Source: Dickeya poaceiphila
GTDB lineage: Bacteria; Pseudomonadota; Gammaproteobacteria; Enterobacterales; Enterobacteriaceae
Assembly (NCBI RefSeq): GCF_007858975.2
Contig: NZ_CP042220.2
Location: 682,001-746,000 of the forward strand
Reading direction: 5' to 3'
DNA length: 64,000 bases
Shown: positions 44,164 to 54,323 of the stretch, one piece after another
Position numbering within the stretch: position 1 is the first letter of the stretch
Layout of the letters: every line of letters starts with the position of its first letter
Notes under the pieces: generated by a model
The model's input: the letters and a program-made list of their open reading frames with translations, nothing else
What the model was told of the DNA's origin: nothing
Databases searched by the model: none
Program-made: the position numbers and the translations under genes

Positions 44164-44233
44164 CTGATAAGCTGTTATTTGTGACAACAATCAGTGATTA
44201 AGGACAAATCGTTAGCCGCTTGTTGTTTCAAGA

Positions 44234-44252
44234 TTGTTAACAATTTTGTAAA
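44234..44252 (+). promoter_or_regulatory. Possible ArcA-type site upstream of lpd
   Basis: TTGTTAA followed by TTTTGTAAA, resembling two GTTAA-like half sites in direct repeat about 11 bp apart. In E. coli the separate lpd promoter is repressed by ArcA. The match is loose. Confidence 0.3.
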
Positions 44253-44347
44253 CTATAACGGTAAAGACACGTCCCGGTGGAAGAGGGCGTTAAGACTCAA
44301 CAATAATGACGTCACAGACCCGCCGGAAATTAATTTAAGAGGTCATG

Positions 44348-45772
44348 ATGAGTACTGAAATTAAAGCTCAGGTGGTGGTACTTGGCGCGGGTCCCGCAGG
44401 TTACTCCGCGGCGTTCCGTTGTGCAGATTTGGGTCTGGACACCGTGCTGATCGAGCGCTATTCCACGCTGGGTGGCGTCTGTCTGAATGTAGGCTGTATT
44501 CCTTCCAAAGCACTGCTGCATGTAGCGAAAGTTATCGAAGAAGCGAAAGCGCTGGCTGAGCACGGCATCGTGTTTGGCGAACCGCAGACCGATATCAATA
44601 AAATTCGCACCTGGAAAGAAAAAGTTATTAATCAACTGACTGGCGGTCTGGCGGGTATGGCCAAAGGCCGTAAAGTCAAGGTCGTCAACGGTTTTGGTAA
44701 GTTTACCGGCCCGAACACCCTGGTGGTGGAAGGTGAAAACGGCAATACCACGGTGAACTTCGACAACGCGATTATCGCGGCGGGTTCCCGTCCGATTCAA
44801 CTGCCGTTTATTCCGCATGAAGACCCGCGCGTTTGGGATTCTACCGATGCGCTGGAACTGAAAACCGTTCCAGGTCGTCTGCTGGTCATGGGCGGCGGTA
44901 TCATCGGCCTGGAAATGGGTACGGTGTACCATGCGCTGGGTTCGCAAATCGACGTGGTTGAAATGTTTGATCAGGTGATTCCGGCTGCTGACAAAGACGT
45001 CGTCAAAGTCTTCACCAAACGTATCAGCAAGAAATTCAACCTGATGCTGGAAACTAAAGTGACTGCGGTAGAAGCCAAAGAAGACGGCATCTACGTATCA
45101 ATGGAAGGCAAGAGCGCCCCGGCAGAACCGCAGCGTTATGACGCGGTGCTGGTGGCTATCGGTCGTGTGCCGAACGGCAAACTGCTGGATGCCGGTCAGG
45201 CTGGCGTGGAAGTTGACGATCGTGGTTTCATCCGCGTTGACAAACAAATGCGTACCAATGTGCCGCACATCTACGCTATCGGCGATATCGTCGGTCAGCC
45301 GATGCTGGCGCACAAAGGCGTGCATGAAGGTCACGTCGCGGCTGAAGTCATCTCCGGTAAGAAACACTACTTCGATCCGAAAGTGATCCCGTCTATCGCC
45401 TACACTGAGCCGGAAGTGGCATGGGTTGGCCTGACCGAAAAAGAAGCGAAAGAAAAAGGCATCAGCTACGAAACCGCCGTGTTCCCGTGGGCCGCATCGG
45501 GCCGTGCGATTGCGTCCGATTGCGCTGACGGTATGACCAAACTGATTTTCGACAAAGAAACACACCGTGTGATCGGTGGTGCGATTGTCGGTACCAACGG
45601 TGGTGAACTGTTGGGTGAAATCGGTCTGGCTATCGAGATGGGATGTGATGCAGAAGATATCGCACTGACTATCCACGCTCACCCGACGCTGCATGAATCC
45701 GTAGGTCTGGCTGCTGAAGTCTTCGAAGGTAGCATCACCGACCTGCCGAACCCGAAAGCCAAGAAGAAATAA
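44348..45772 (+). CDS. lpd: Dihydrolipoamide dehydrogenase Lpd (E3)
   Basis: FAD flavoenzyme shared by pyruvate and 2-oxoglutarate dehydrogenase and the glycine cleavage system. The 474 residues show the FAD-binding GAGPAGYSAAFR, the redox disulfide GGVCLNVGCIPSKALL, the NAD-binding GGGIIGLEMG, a second FAD motif YAIGDIVGQPMLAHKG and the catalytic HAHPTLHES. Two adjacent ATGs exist (44345 and 44348); I use the one giving MSTEIKAQ. A 215-bp gap after aceF holds its own promoter. Confidence 0.97.
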   Translation: MSTEIKAQVVVLGAGPAGYSAAFRCADLGLDTVLIERYSTLGGVCLNVGCIPSKALLHVAKVIEEAKALAEHGIVFGEPQTDINKIRTWKEKVINQLTGGLAGMAKGRKVKVVNGFGKFTGPNTLVVEGENGNTTVNFDNAIIAAGSRPIQLPFIPHEDPRVWDSTDALELKTVPGRLLVMGGGIIGLEMGTVYHALGSQIDVVEMFDQVIPAADKDVVKVFTKRISKKFNLMLETKVTAVEAKEDGIYVSMEGKSAPAEPQRYDAVLVAIGRVPNGKLLDAGQAGVEVDDRGFIRVDKQMRTNVPHIYAIGDIVGQPMLAHKGVHEGHVAAEVISGKKHYFDPKVIPSIAYTEPEVAWVGLTEKEAKEKGISYETAVFPWAASGRAIASDCADGMTKLIFDKETHRVIGGAIVGTNGGELLGEIGLAIEMGCDAEDIALTIHAHPTLHESVGLAAEVFEGSITDLPNPKAKKK

Positions 45773-45827
45773 TTCGTTTCCCCGCAACCGCGGTTGTGGG
45801 GAACAAAAGTCTTGTCTGTTCCATGCG

Positions 45828-45856
45828 AATCCGGCACCTGTTGCCGGATTTTTTTT
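45828..45856 (+). terminator. Terminator after lpd
   Basis: Stem AATCCGGCA (45828-45836) and TGCCGGATT (45842-45850) with a 5-nt loop and a T run. Another hairpin without a T tail lies just upstream, with arms CCCCGCAACC and GGTTGTGGGG from about 45779. Confidence 0.85.
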
Positions 45857-45980
45857 ACCTTCCTTCCAGCATCCAACGTTTTTTGTCAGCGTTATCTGCT
45901 TTGTTTATAAGCAAAACCGTCGAAAAAACAGTTGCGTCCTCCCTGGTCGGTTGTTGTGCTACCTGACGAGTTGCTGCCAG

Positions 45981-47312
45981 CTATGACAGCAGCCGAACCA
46001 GCGCTGCAAGTGCGCCGGGCGTGCGCAACTGGCTATGGCTGATCACGTCGTCAGCCGGTAGCCACGGCATCAGACTTAGTGTCTGACGCAGTTTAGCCGC
46101 AACATCTGTTTTTACGGCTGCGGTTTGCTGCCAAGTGACTCTGGCGTCAAGATGTGAGCCATCTTTCATCAGCAGGCTGACGTCATGGAAGCGACCATCT
46201 GGATTGTGTTCATCCGGTGGTGCACTAAGGTCAGCCTGGCGCGAGACCTTATCGGCCAGCGCCGCAATTTCGGGATCAACCCGCTTTTCGGTAAATCGAT
46301 CCAGCCGCAACTCACCTTCCAGTAACGCGGCGGCAATCACGTATTCGAGGCTAAATCGGCTTTCGACACCGGTAGTGGCCTTCCGGATAAACGGCGCTGC
46401 GTCGCCACCCGGCGGGAACATTACCGTAATGTGGTCGATAGTGTCTGGCAGAGCGTCTGGCTGTTGCCCATAACGTGCCAACCACTGCGTTCTCAGGATA
46501 AATGTCGCTTCCGCCGCGCTGTGAGTGCCGCCGCAGGTGGGATAACGCTTGAAGGTCAACCCTGGAGAAACCATGCGCCATGGTTTGCCCCAATCGGCTA
46601 TCAACGCGTCGTTGTGGTGCTGGCCGTCGCCGTGAGCAGCGAGAAACGCATCCAGCACGGTGTCGTGATTGCCGAGGAACCCAGCCAATGCCAATTGAGC
46701 GGCGCTTAACCCAGCCCTTGCCGCCAGTCCTGCGTGCAGTGGTTTCATTGCAGAGCCGAACTGTGCGCGTAGCCCGGCCGCTTGTGAGGCGGCCAGCCCC
46801 AACGCATTGGCGGTTTGGTCTGGCGTGGCGCCGATCAGGCGGCAGGTCGCAGCGGCTGCGGCGATGGCGCCTAACGTGGCGGTATTGTGATAGCCCAGAC
46901 TGTAATGGCGAGGCCCTGCTGCCAGCCCCAGCCTTCCTGCGGTTTCCACGCCGATAACATAGGCGGTGAGAAAATGCGCTGGCGTAAGCGTTGGTTGCTC
47001 GCCAGCCAGTGCCAGCAACGCCGGCAGAATAACTGTGCTGGGGTGGCCGCGAAACCCTGAGTGAAAATCGTCAAAATCCAGTGCGTGACCGGCATAGCCT
47101 AGCAGCAGGCTGCGATTCTGACTGTTGTGGTCGGGATAGACCGATTTCAGCGGCGCAAGCCCACTGTCTACAACTGCACCGTGCCAGACCGGCAGTGCGC
47201 AGGCGAGGAAATCCGTTACCCCGCTGCGAGCAAGATCAAGGGTGGTGGCATCCGGCTGGGTGGTGATAATCAGGCGCGCCAGTTGGGCGGTTATACTGGG
47301 ATAGTTCGACAT
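45981..47312 (-). CDS. MmgE/PrpD-family protein
   Basis: Member of the 2-methylcitrate dehydratase/cis-aconitate decarboxylase superfamily. The 443-residue product starts MSNYPSITAQLARLI and shows LGYAGHALDFDDFHSGFRGHPSTVILPALLALA in family form (key DFDD and GHP), TAYVIGVETAGRLG, FGSAMKPLHAGLAARAGL and FKRYPTCGGTHSAAEA. The longer frame to 47540 is not supported. It stands alone, with no prpB, prpC or transporter beside it, so the substrate is unknown. It is convergent with lpd and divergent from acnB. Family sure, reaction not. Confidence 0.85.
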   Translation of the reverse strand: MSNYPSITAQLARLIITTQPDATTLDLARSGVTDFLACALPVWHGAVVDSGLAPLKSVYPDHNSQNRSLLLGYAGHALDFDDFHSGFRGHPSTVILPALLALAGEQPTLTPAHFLTAYVIGVETAGRLGLAAGPRHYSLGYHNTATLGAIAAAAATCRLIGATPDQTANALGLAASQAAGLRAQFGSAMKPLHAGLAARAGLSAAQLALAGFLGNHDTVLDAFLAAHGDGQHHNDALIADWGKPWRMVSPGLTFKRYPTCGGTHSAAEATFILRTQWLARYGQQPDALPDTIDHITVMFPPGGDAAPFIRKATTGVESRFSLEYVIAAALLEGELRLDRFTEKRVDPEIAALADKVSRQADLSAPPDEHNPDGRFHDVSLLMKDGSHLDARVTWQQTAAVKTDVAAKLRQTLSLMPWLPADDVISHSQLRTPGALAALVRLLS

Positions 47313-47839
47313 AACGATATTTGTAGTGTGGCTTAAATAAGAAAGAAGACAATGCCGCGAATGACGCGCGAAGCATAGCGATTTTTCATCAAGTTTCTCA
47401 GACGTAGTTTTGTTTCGGACGTAGTTTTGTTTCGGTCGTAGTGTTGTTAACTGCTCTGGAGTGGGACTGTGCGGTAGTAACGTTAGCCGTACTGGTGTAA
47501 CTGGCAATATTGACGGCTTGGGCGACGCTGACCCCTTCACTTTCTTTCTGTATCCTTATCGTTTCTGTGGGGTAACCGATGTTTGATTTTGTTGCTAACT
47601 GCTATGCTGAGATGAGTCAGGATGTCTGGATTATGTTGCTGAACGTAGCAGTGCCTCTAAAGACAACGTATTTGCAAAATGTTGCCTTAATGTAAACGAA
47701 TTAACAATCGGTTTGAATTCTGATATGCTCAGCAGGCTGGATCGGGCACTCTGACCTTACCTATCCATACGCTGATAATCAGCCTAAAGCTGGAACTGAG
47801 CGCCGGACATAATTAGACAATGAGAGCGAGGAGAACGTC
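47313..47839. other. MmgE/PrpD-acnB divergent intergenic region
   Basis: 527 bp without a supported gene. It contains the 17-bp tandem repeat at 47401-47450 and should contain both divergent promoters. Upstream of acnB I see an AT-rich stretch around 47690-47730 but no confident operator. Confidence 0.6.
47401..47450. repeat. 17-bp tandem repeat upstream of the MmgE/PrpD gene
   Basis: Two perfect copies of GACGTAGTTTTGTTTCG (47401-47417 and 47418-47434), then a degenerate third copy starting GTCGTAGTGTTGTT. It lies in the divergent promoter region about 90 bp upstream of the MmgE/PrpD start. Confidence 0.85.
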
Positions 47840-50437
47840 GTGCTAGAAGATTATCGCAAGCACGTAGCCGAGCGGGCTGCACAAGGGATCGTACCCAAAC
47901 CGTTAGAGGCTTCGCAAATGGCGGCACTGGTGGAGTTGTTGAAAAATCCACCTGCCGGAGAAGAAGCGTTTTTAGTCGATTTATTAGTCAATCGTGTGCC
48001 GCCGGGCGTTGATGAGGCGGCTTATGTTAAAGCCGGTTTTCTGGCTGCCATCGCCAAAGGCGAGACGGTTTCTCCCCTCATCACCCCAGAAAAAGCGACT
48101 GAGCTGCTGGGCACCATGCAAGGCGGCTACAACATTCAGCCGCTGATCGAAGCGCTGGATAACCCCGCCCTGGCTCCGGTCGCCGCCAAAGCCCTGTCTC
48201 ACACCCTGCTGATGTTCGACAATTTCTATGATGTGGAAGAAAAAGCCAAAGCCGGCAATCCCCACGCGCAGCAGGTAGTTAAATCCTGGGCGGATGCCGA
48301 GTGGTTCCTGTCCCGTCCTCAGCTGTCGGAAAAAATCACCGTCACGGTATTCAAGGTGACCGGCGAAACCAATACCGATGACTTGTCCCCGGCACAGGAT
48401 GCCTGGTCGCGTCCGGACATCCCGCTGCACGCGTTGGCAATGCTGAAAAATGCCCGTGAAGGCATCGAGCCGGATCAACCCGGCGCTGTCGGCCCAATCA
48501 AGCAGATCGAGGCGCTGAGCAAGAAGGGCTTCCCGTTGACTTACGTCGGCGACGTGGTCGGCACCGGTTCTTCCCGTAAATCCGCGACTAACTCGGTACT
48601 GTGGTTCATGGGTGATGATATCCCGAACGTGCCGAATAAGCGTGCTGGTGGCGTGGTGCTGGGCGGTAAAATTGCGCCGATCTTCTTCAACACCATGGAA
48701 GATGCCGGTGCGCTGCCTATCGAAGTGGATGTCACCAAACTAAATATGGGCGATGTGATTGATGTCTACCCGTACAAGGGCGAAATCCGTCACCACGACA
48801 GTAACGAGTTGCTGGCGAGTTTTGAGCTGAAAACCGATGTACTGCTGGATGAGGTACGCGCAGGTGGCCGTATTCCGTTGATTATCGGTCGTGGTCTGAC
48901 GGCCAAAGCGCGCGAATCGCTCGGCCTGCCGCACAGCGATGTGTTCCGCCATGCTAAAGACGTGGCGGCGAGCAGCCGTGGTTTCTCACTGGCGCAGAAG
49001 ATGGTTGGCCGCGCCTGCGGTGTCGCGGGCATTCGCCCTGGCGCTTACTGCGAGCCGAAAATGACCTCGGTCGGTTCTCAGGATACCACCGGTCCGATGA
49101 CCCGTGACGAACTGAAAGACCTGGCTTGCCTGGGCTTCTCTTCCGATTTGGTGATGCAATCCTTCTGCCATACCGCTGCTTATCCGAAGCCGGTCGATGT
49201 TAATACCCATCACACTCTGCCGGACTTCATCATGAATCGCGGCGGCGTGTCGCTGCGCCCAGGCGACGGTGTGATCCACTCCTGGCTGAACCGCATGTTG
49301 CTACCAGATACGGTGGGTACCGGTGGTGATTCCCACACCCGTTTCCCGATTGGGATTTCCTTCCCGGCAGGTTCCGGTCTGGTGGCGTTTGCCGCAGCAA
49401 CCGGCGTAATGCCGCTGGATATGCCTGAATCGGTGCTGGTACGTTTTACCGGTAAAATGCAGCCGGGGATTACCCTGCGTGATCTGGTTCATGCTATTCC
49501 GTACTACGCGATTAAACAGGGCTTGTTGACCGTAGAGAAGAAAGGCAAGAAAAACATCTTCTCTGGTCGCATTCTGGAAATCGAAGGATTGCCGGACCTG
49601 AAAGTGGAGCAGGCGTTCGAATTGACCGATGCCTCGGCGGAGCGTTCTGCGGCGGGCTGTACCATTAAGCTCAACAAAGAACCGATCATCGAGTACCTGA
49701 ACTCCAACATCGTTCTGCTCAAGTGGATGATTGCCGAAGGTTATGGTGATCGCCGTACGCTGGAGCGTCGTGTGCAGGGGATGGAAAAATGGCTGGCTGA
49801 CCCGCAACTGCTGGAAGCTGATGCCGATGCCGAATATGCCGCGGTGATCGACATCGATCTGAACGAGATCAAAGAGCCGATTCTGTGTGCGCCGAACGAT
49901 CCGGACGATGCGCGCCTGCTCTCCACGGTGCAGGGCGATAAGATCGATGAAGTGTTTATCGGTTCCTGTATGACCAACATCGGTCACTTCCGTGCCGCCG
50001 GTAAGCTGCTGGATCAGAATAAAGGGCAGCTGCCGACCCGCCTGTGGGTGGCTCCGCCGACCCGCATGGACGCCGCACAGCTGACCGAAGAAGGCTATTA
50101 CAGCGTATTCGGCAAGAACGGCGCTCGTGTTGAAATCCCTGGTTGTTCGCTGTGCATGGGTAACCAGGCGCGTGTGGCAGACGGCTCGACCGTGGTGTCA
50201 ACATCGACGCGTAACTTCCCGAACCGTCTGGGTACGGGTGCGAACGTCTATCTGGCCTCGGCTGAACTGGCGGCGGTCGCCTCGCTGCTGGGTCGTCTGC
50301 CGTCGCCGGAAGAGTACCAGCAATATATGGAGAAAGTGGACAAGACGGCGGATGATACTTACCGCTATCTGAACTTTGACCAGTTGCAGCAGTACACCAA
50401 CAAAGCGGACAAGGTGATCTTCCAGACTGCCGTGTAA
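47840..50437 (+). CDS. acnB: Aconitate hydratase B (AcnB)
   Basis: Main tricarboxylic acid cycle aconitase; in the apo form it also binds mRNA in E. coli. The 865-residue length equals E. coli AcnB. N-terminal HEAT-like and swivel domains are followed by the 4Fe-4S domain, with cluster cysteines in [10 protein letters not shown] and [41 protein letters not shown] spans the active site. It starts at GTG 47840 behind a GAGGAG site. A terminator follows at 50466. Confidence 0.97.
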   Translation: MLEDYRKHVAERAAQGIVPKPLEASQMAALVELLKNPPAGEEAFLVDLLVNRVPPGVDEAAYVKAGFLAAIAKGETVSPLITPEKATELLGTMQGGYNIQPLIEALDNPALAPVAAKALSHTLLMFDNFYDVEEKAKAGNPHAQQVVKSWADAEWFLSRPQLSEKITVTVFKVTGETNTDDLSPAQDAWSRPDIPLHALAMLKNAREGIEPDQPGAVGPIKQIEALSKKGFPLTYVGDVVGTGSSRKSATNSVLWFMGDDIPNVPNKRAGGVVLGGKIAPIFFNTMEDAGALPIEVDVTKLNMGDVIDVYPYKGEIRHHDSNELLASFELKTDVLLDEVRAGGRIPLIIGRGLTAKARESLGLPHSDVFRHAKDVAASSRGFSLAQKMVGRACGVAGIRPGAYCEPKMTSVGSQDTTGPMTRDELKDLACLGFSSDLVMQSFCHTAAYPKPVDVNTHHTLPDFIMNRGGVSLRPGDGVIHSWLNRMLLPDTVGTGGDSHTRFPIGISFPAGSGLVAFAAATGVMPLDMPESVLVRFTGKMQPGITLRDLVHAIPYYAIKQGLLTVEKKGKKNIFSGRILEIEGLPDLKVEQAFELTDASAERSAAGCTIKLNKEPIIEYLNSNIVLLKWMIAEGYGDRRTLERRVQGMEKWLADPQLLEADADAEYAAVIDIDLNEIKEPILCAPNDPDDARLLSTVQGDKIDEVFIGSCMTNIGHFRAAGKLLDQNKGQLPTRLWVAPPTRMDAAQLTEEGYYSVFGKNGARVEIPGCSLCMGNQARVADGSTVVSTSTRNFPNRLGTGANVYLASAELAAVASLLGRLPSPEEYQQYMEKVDKTADDTYRYLNFDQLQQYTNKADKVIFQTAV

Positions 50438-50465
50438 ACCGCTATAGTTCGTTGGAATTAACAGG

Positions 50466-50494
50466 AAGGGAGGCCGAAAGGTCTCCCTTTTTTT
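50466..50494 (+). terminator. Terminator after acnB
   Basis: AAGGGAGGCC, a GAAA tetraloop, and GGTCTCCCTT (one G-U pair) with a run of seven T to 50494. It lies 28 bp after the acnB stop. Confidence 0.9.
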
Positions 50495-50538
50495 ACTGTT
50501 GTGGCAGGCGATAGCGAATCAGGCAGAGGAGAATGATC

Positions 50539-50901
50539 GTGGACTATGAGTTTTTGCGTGATGTAACCGGGCAGGTGATTGTCCGGATGTCGATGGGCCA
50601 TGAAGCAGTAGGGCACTGGCTGAATGAAGAAGTCAAAGGTCAGCAGGCGGTGCTGGATGAAGTGGAAGCCGCAGTTCGTGAACTGGCCGGTAGCGAGCGT
50701 CAGTGGGAACGCATGGGTCACGAATACACGTTATTGCTGGACAGCGAAGAGGTGATGGTGCGCGCCAACCAACTGGCGATTGAAACCGATGAGCTGGAAG
50801 AAGGCATGAGCTATTACGACGAAGAAAGCCTGTCGTTGTGCGGTCTGGAGGATTTTCTGGAATTGCTGGAGAGCTACCGGGCATTTGTCGATAAGGGATG
50901 A
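50539..50901 (+). CDS. yacL: UPF0231 family protein YacL
   Basis: Conserved acidic enterobacterial protein of unknown function, next to acnB as in E. coli. The 120-residue product contains [41 protein letters not shown] and [26 protein letters not shown] at 50527-50531 is 7 nt from GTG 50539 but only 1 nt from ATG 50533, so I chose GTG; it also matches the family start MDYEF. Confidence 0.93.
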   Translation: MDYEFLRDVTGQVIVRMSMGHEAVGHWLNEEVKGQQAVLDEVEAAVRELAGSERQWERMGHEYTLLLDSEEVMVRANQLAIETDELEEGMSYYDEESLSLCGLEDFLELLESYRAFVDKG

Positions 50902-50994
50902 TGTGTGCCCATCGATATCAAATACTATTCGGGTCGCAGAGATTAACTTGAGTGCTGAACGCGCTGTCGCTACGTGGCAAAATGACGGGAAGAG

Positions 50995-51002
50995 GATAAT
51001 AA
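50995..51002. repeat. IS target-site duplication, left copy
   Basis: GATAATAA, identical to the 8 bp at 52298-52305 at the other end of the element. Confidence 0.9.
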
Positions 51003-52297
51003 GAGAGCGTTCAGAATTCTGTGTCACGTTAAAAATTCTACAGCGTCATCACGTTATTTAGTCGCCCTTCAAAATAAATGGCCAACTGTGACAATGTCAA
51101 ATTCCAGCTCTGGATGGGCATTGTCCATTTTTCCTGTGCGTTCATCAGCCCCAGATAAAGCAGCTTCAACAGACTGTTTTCATTCGGGAAAGCACCTTTG
51201 GTTTTGGTCAGCTTCCTGAACTGTCTGTGCACCGATTCGATAGCATTTGTGGTGTAAATGACTTTGCGGATATTTGCCGGATAGCGGAAGTACGCTGACA
51301 GATTGTCCCACTTGCGTCGCCACGACTGGAGCACCACCGGATACTGCAACCCCCATTTCGCTTCCAGCTCATCCAGTGCCATTTCGGCCGCTTCTTTTGA
51401 CACTGCACGGTAGACTGGCTTCAGGTCGGTCATGAAGGCTTTATGGTGCTTTGAGGCCACATATTTAATCGAATTGCGTATCTGATGAATGACGCACAAC
51501 TGCACTTCCGTCTGCGGATAAATGCTGTTTATTGCCTCTGGGAAGCCGGTCAGCCCGTCCACGCAGGCAATCAGAATGTCTTTAACACCGCGATTTTGCA
51601 GGTCGCTTAATACCGACAGCCAGAAGTTAGCCCCCTCACTTTCTGACAGATACAGGCCCAGAACTTCCTTTTTACCTTCCAGATTCAGGGCCAGCACGGT
51701 GTAAACCGCTTTGCTCTGATAGCGGCCATCTTCCCGAATTTTATAGTGAATAGCGTCCAGCCAGACGAAGGGATAAACCTGCTCCAGCGGGCGCTGTTGC
51801 CACTGTTTTAGTTCAGGGATGACTTTATCGGTTACTGCACTGATGGTGGCAGTGGACACGCTGAAGGCATATAAATCTTCGATCTCCCGGCTAATGTCCT
51901 GATAGCTCATCCCCAGTGCAAACAGGCGAATGATCTTGTGTTCGATCTCGTCGGATAACGTGGTCTGATGTTTTTTCACCAACTGGGGTTCAAAAGTGCC
52001 ATTACGATCGCGCGGAGTCGCCAGTTCGAAGCTGCCCGTCGGGGCTTTAATGGTCTTTTTGCCGGAGCCATTTTTACGGTTAGCTTCAACGTCCTGAGCC
52101 AGATGAGAGTCCAGTTCCGCAGAGAGGGCAGCTTCCGTTAACTGTTTGATTAAAGGCGTTAAGATACCATCTTTGCCCGTTAATGCCTGACCGGACTGGA
52201 GGGCTTTAAGCGCTTTATCGAAATCGAAGGGCTGGGACATATGTCATTCCTTTTTGATTGTATATTACTGGAATGACACAGAATTTCTAACACTCCC
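51003..52297 (-). mobile_element. Complete IS256-family insertion sequence (1295 bp)
   Basis: Terminal inverted repeats of 24 bp, 51003-51026 and 52274-52297, match at 19 positions including a shared ATTCTGTGTCA inner part. They are flanked by perfect 8-bp duplications GATAATAA, the size expected for IS256. It has one transposase frame on the minus strand and no internal damage. It sits 101 bp after yacL and 346 bp before the chemoreceptor start, so no gene is broken. Intact ends and identical duplications suggest recent arrival. Confidence 0.95.
51038..52240 (-). CDS. IS256-family transposase (Mutator type)
   Basis: DDE transposase of 400 residues. The N-terminal DNA-binding region is followed by TLSDEIEHKIIRLFALGMSYQDI. 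The catalytic triad is Asp162 in VWLDAIHYKIRE, Asp228 in ACVDGLTGFPEAI (followed by the CVIHQIRNS motif), and Glu335 in TTNAIESVHRQFRK. Full length for the family, with no frameshift. It resembles IS256-group transposases found in E. coli and other enterobacteria; I do not name the exact IS. Confidence 0.95.
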   Translation of the reverse strand: MSQPFDFDKALKALQSGQALTGKDGILTPLIKQLTEAALSAELDSHLAQDVEANRKNGSGKKTIKAPTGSFELATPRDRNGTFEPQLVKKHQTTLSDEIEHKIIRLFALGMSYQDISREIEDLYAFSVSTATISAVTDKVIPELKQWQQRPLEQVYPFVWLDAIHYKIREDGRYQSKAVYTVLALNLEGKKEVLGLYLSESEGANFWLSVLSDLQNRGVKDILIACVDGLTGFPEAINSIYPQTEVQLCVIHQIRNSIKYVASKHHKAFMTDLKPVYRAVSKEAAEMALDELEAKWGLQYPVVLQSWRRKWDNLSAYFRYPANIRKVIYTTNAIESVHRQFRKLTKTKGAFPNENSLLKLLYLGLMNAQEKWTMPIQSWNLTLSQLAIYFEGRLNNVMTL

Positions 52298-52305
52298 GAT
52301 AATAA
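52298..52305. repeat. IS target-site duplication, right copy
   Basis: GATAATAA, identical to 50995-51002. Confidence 0.9.
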
Positions 52306-52643
52306 AGCCAACACGCCTTATCTATTGAAGTATGTCCGATATATATCAATTATCCCAATTGTATTAATAGTGTGATCCGATGCTCTGCCCTATCGATTAT
52401 GATGCCAATTTGGCTTAGTATAAAATGAAATCATGATAGTTATTAAAACATGATGGTTATTAAAAAATACGGTAATCATTTATCTCACAGGCTATTTTAT
52501 TTGCTATTTGTGACCTGAGCAGAGCCAGAAATCATCACGTACTATGTGTACATTCTGGTTTTCTCTTTACTCCTGTGTCCAAATAGCGTGCATCATGCCT
52601 GTTGAGATAATTTCTACACGATTAGGTTGGCATCGGAGGATAC
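52306..52643. other. AT-rich leader of the chemoreceptor gene
   Basis: 338 bp without a gene between the IS and the chemoreceptor start, clearly AT-rich (for example 52430-52500). It ends with a good GGAGG ribosome site at about 52635. Promoter elements are expected here, but none is convincing by eye. Confidence 0.5.
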
Positions 52644-54287
52644 ATGAAAAATACCATGACGGTAAAAAGACAAATTGTAGTCGGTTTTATTATTCCTATA
52701 TTAGTGAGTGTCTTGTTAGGTATTTCGGGTCTGATCACTATTCGTCATATTAGCAATATATTAACTGAAGTTAATGATGAAAATAGTGTTAAGCAATTCT
52801 ATGCAGTGAATTTACGAGGCAGCGTACATGATCGGTCAATTGCGGTACGGGATTTATTGATAGTTGATCAACAAGAAAAATATAAAATAATAAACAATAT
52901 CAATGAACTGGATTCTATCTATCAACAGTCGGATGTTAAGCTTAATGCGATGTTGCGCCAGTTTGCTATATCTGAACAAGAAAAAAATTTATATCAAAAC
53001 ATACAGCAGTCGAATAATAAAACCAGCGCAATTATTGCCAGATTGATTGCTTTGAAGAATGAAGGAAATACGGAGTCTGCACGTAATCTGTTATTGAGTG
53101 AAGGGCGGGGTGCATTTGTGCAGTGGTTGGCTGATGTGAATGCTTTTATTAATTATGAGGCTGCACAAAATAACCAGTTAACGAATACGGCAAGAGACAC
53201 GGCAAGGTATTTTTCCGTGGCTATGCCGATTATTTTAATCGTCGCTATCTTACTGGGCGCTTTAGCGATGTTTACCACTCGCCACCGAATTTTTCAGGCG
53301 TTGGGCGCAGAGCCTGCGGTATTACTGACGATGACCCGTGCAATCGCATCCGGTAATTTGGCGGAAAAAACCATCATTAACGATAAACATCAGCACAGTG
53401 TGATGGCAGCTATCGAAACTATGCGCCAGTCATTAATTTCTATTGTCGCTAATGTATTGGAACATGCCGATGGCGTGACGGTCGCCAGCGAGAATATCAG
53501 CAAAAGCAGTGTGGCGTTGTCGCAACGTACCGATATGCAGGTTTCGGCATTGCAGCAAACCTCGGCGGCGATGGGGCAGGTGTCGGAATCGGTGAAGGAC
53601 AACGCCGCCAGCGCCAGACAGGCAAGCCAGTTATCTGAAAACGTGGCGAATGAAACGCATCAGGGCTACCAGCTGGTGAGTAAGATCGTGAATACGATGG
53701 AAAACATCAAACAGCATTCAGACAGTATTTCGTCGATTACTAAAGTGATTGAGGATATTGCGTTCCAGACCAATATTCTGGCGATTAATGCCGCGGTGGA
53801 GGCGGCGCGTGCAGGAGAGGTTGGTCGCGGGTTCTCGGTCGTTGCAGCTGAAATCCGCACCTTGTCGCAGAAAACCACCGCGTCGGCGCATCAGATAAAA
53901 AACTTAATTGATGCGTCATCAGGGAAAATCGGCGAGGGATACGATGAAATCAATCAGGCATCTGAAGTGATGCAGAAAATTAATCAGGCGGTTGATCTGT
54001 CGAGCGAGTTTATCCGCAAGATAGCGGACACCTCGGCGGAACAGTCTGTCGCCACGCAGGAGATTGCCCGGTCGCTGGCCGACATGGAGCGCACAACGCA
54101 GCAGAATGCCGCGATGGTTGAACAAACCGCGACGGATACCACCTATCTGGAAACGCATTCGCAGGAATTGAAGCAGTCCGTTAGTCGCTTTACGATTGCT
54201 GATTCGATGAATTCTGACTCGATGAGCGCCGACTCGATGAGGGGCAGTAGAACTCCGCGACTAGCGTTGAGCGTCGCCAGCCGCTGA
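52644..54287 (+). CDS. Methyl-accepting chemotaxis protein
   Basis: Transmembrane chemoreceptor of 547 residues. Membrane helix 1 is about residues 10-33, a periplasmic four-helix-bundle ligand domain spans 34-189, helix 2 is 190-210, then a HAMP region and a signalling domain (about 270-520) with the hairpin tip IAFQTNILAINAAVEAARAGEVGRGFSVVAAEIRTLSQKT in family form. The C terminus lacks the NWETF-type CheR-tethering pentapeptide. The first 500 bp are much more AT-rich than the rest. The ligand is unknown; the neighbouring sugar-acid locus is one candidate source of it. Confidence 0.93.
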   Translation: MKNTMTVKRQIVVGFIIPILVSVLLGISGLITIRHISNILTEVNDENSVKQFYAVNLRGSVHDRSIAVRDLLIVDQQEKYKIINNINELDSIYQQSDVKLNAMLRQFAISEQEKNLYQNIQQSNNKTSAIIARLIALKNEGNTESARNLLLSEGRGAFVQWLADVNAFINYEAAQNNQLTNTARDTARYFSVAMPIILIVAILLGALAMFTTRHRIFQALGAEPAVLLTMTRAIASGNLAEKTIINDKHQHSVMAAIETMRQSLISIVANVLEHADGVTVASENISKSSVALSQRTDMQVSALQQTSAAMGQVSESVKDNAASARQASQLSENVANETHQGYQLVSKIVNTMENIKQHSDSISSITKVIEDIAFQTNILAINAAVEAARAGEVGRGFSVVAAEIRTLSQKTTASAHQIKNLIDASSGKIGEGYDEINQASEVMQKINQAVDLSSEFIRKIADTSAEQSVATQEIARSLADMERTTQQNAAMVEQTATDTTYLETHSQELKQSVSRFTIADSMNSDSMSADSMRGSRTPRLALSVASR

Positions 54288-54323
54288 ATATCTGAATGAA
54301 TCGACGAAGGAATAGGTGTGCGT

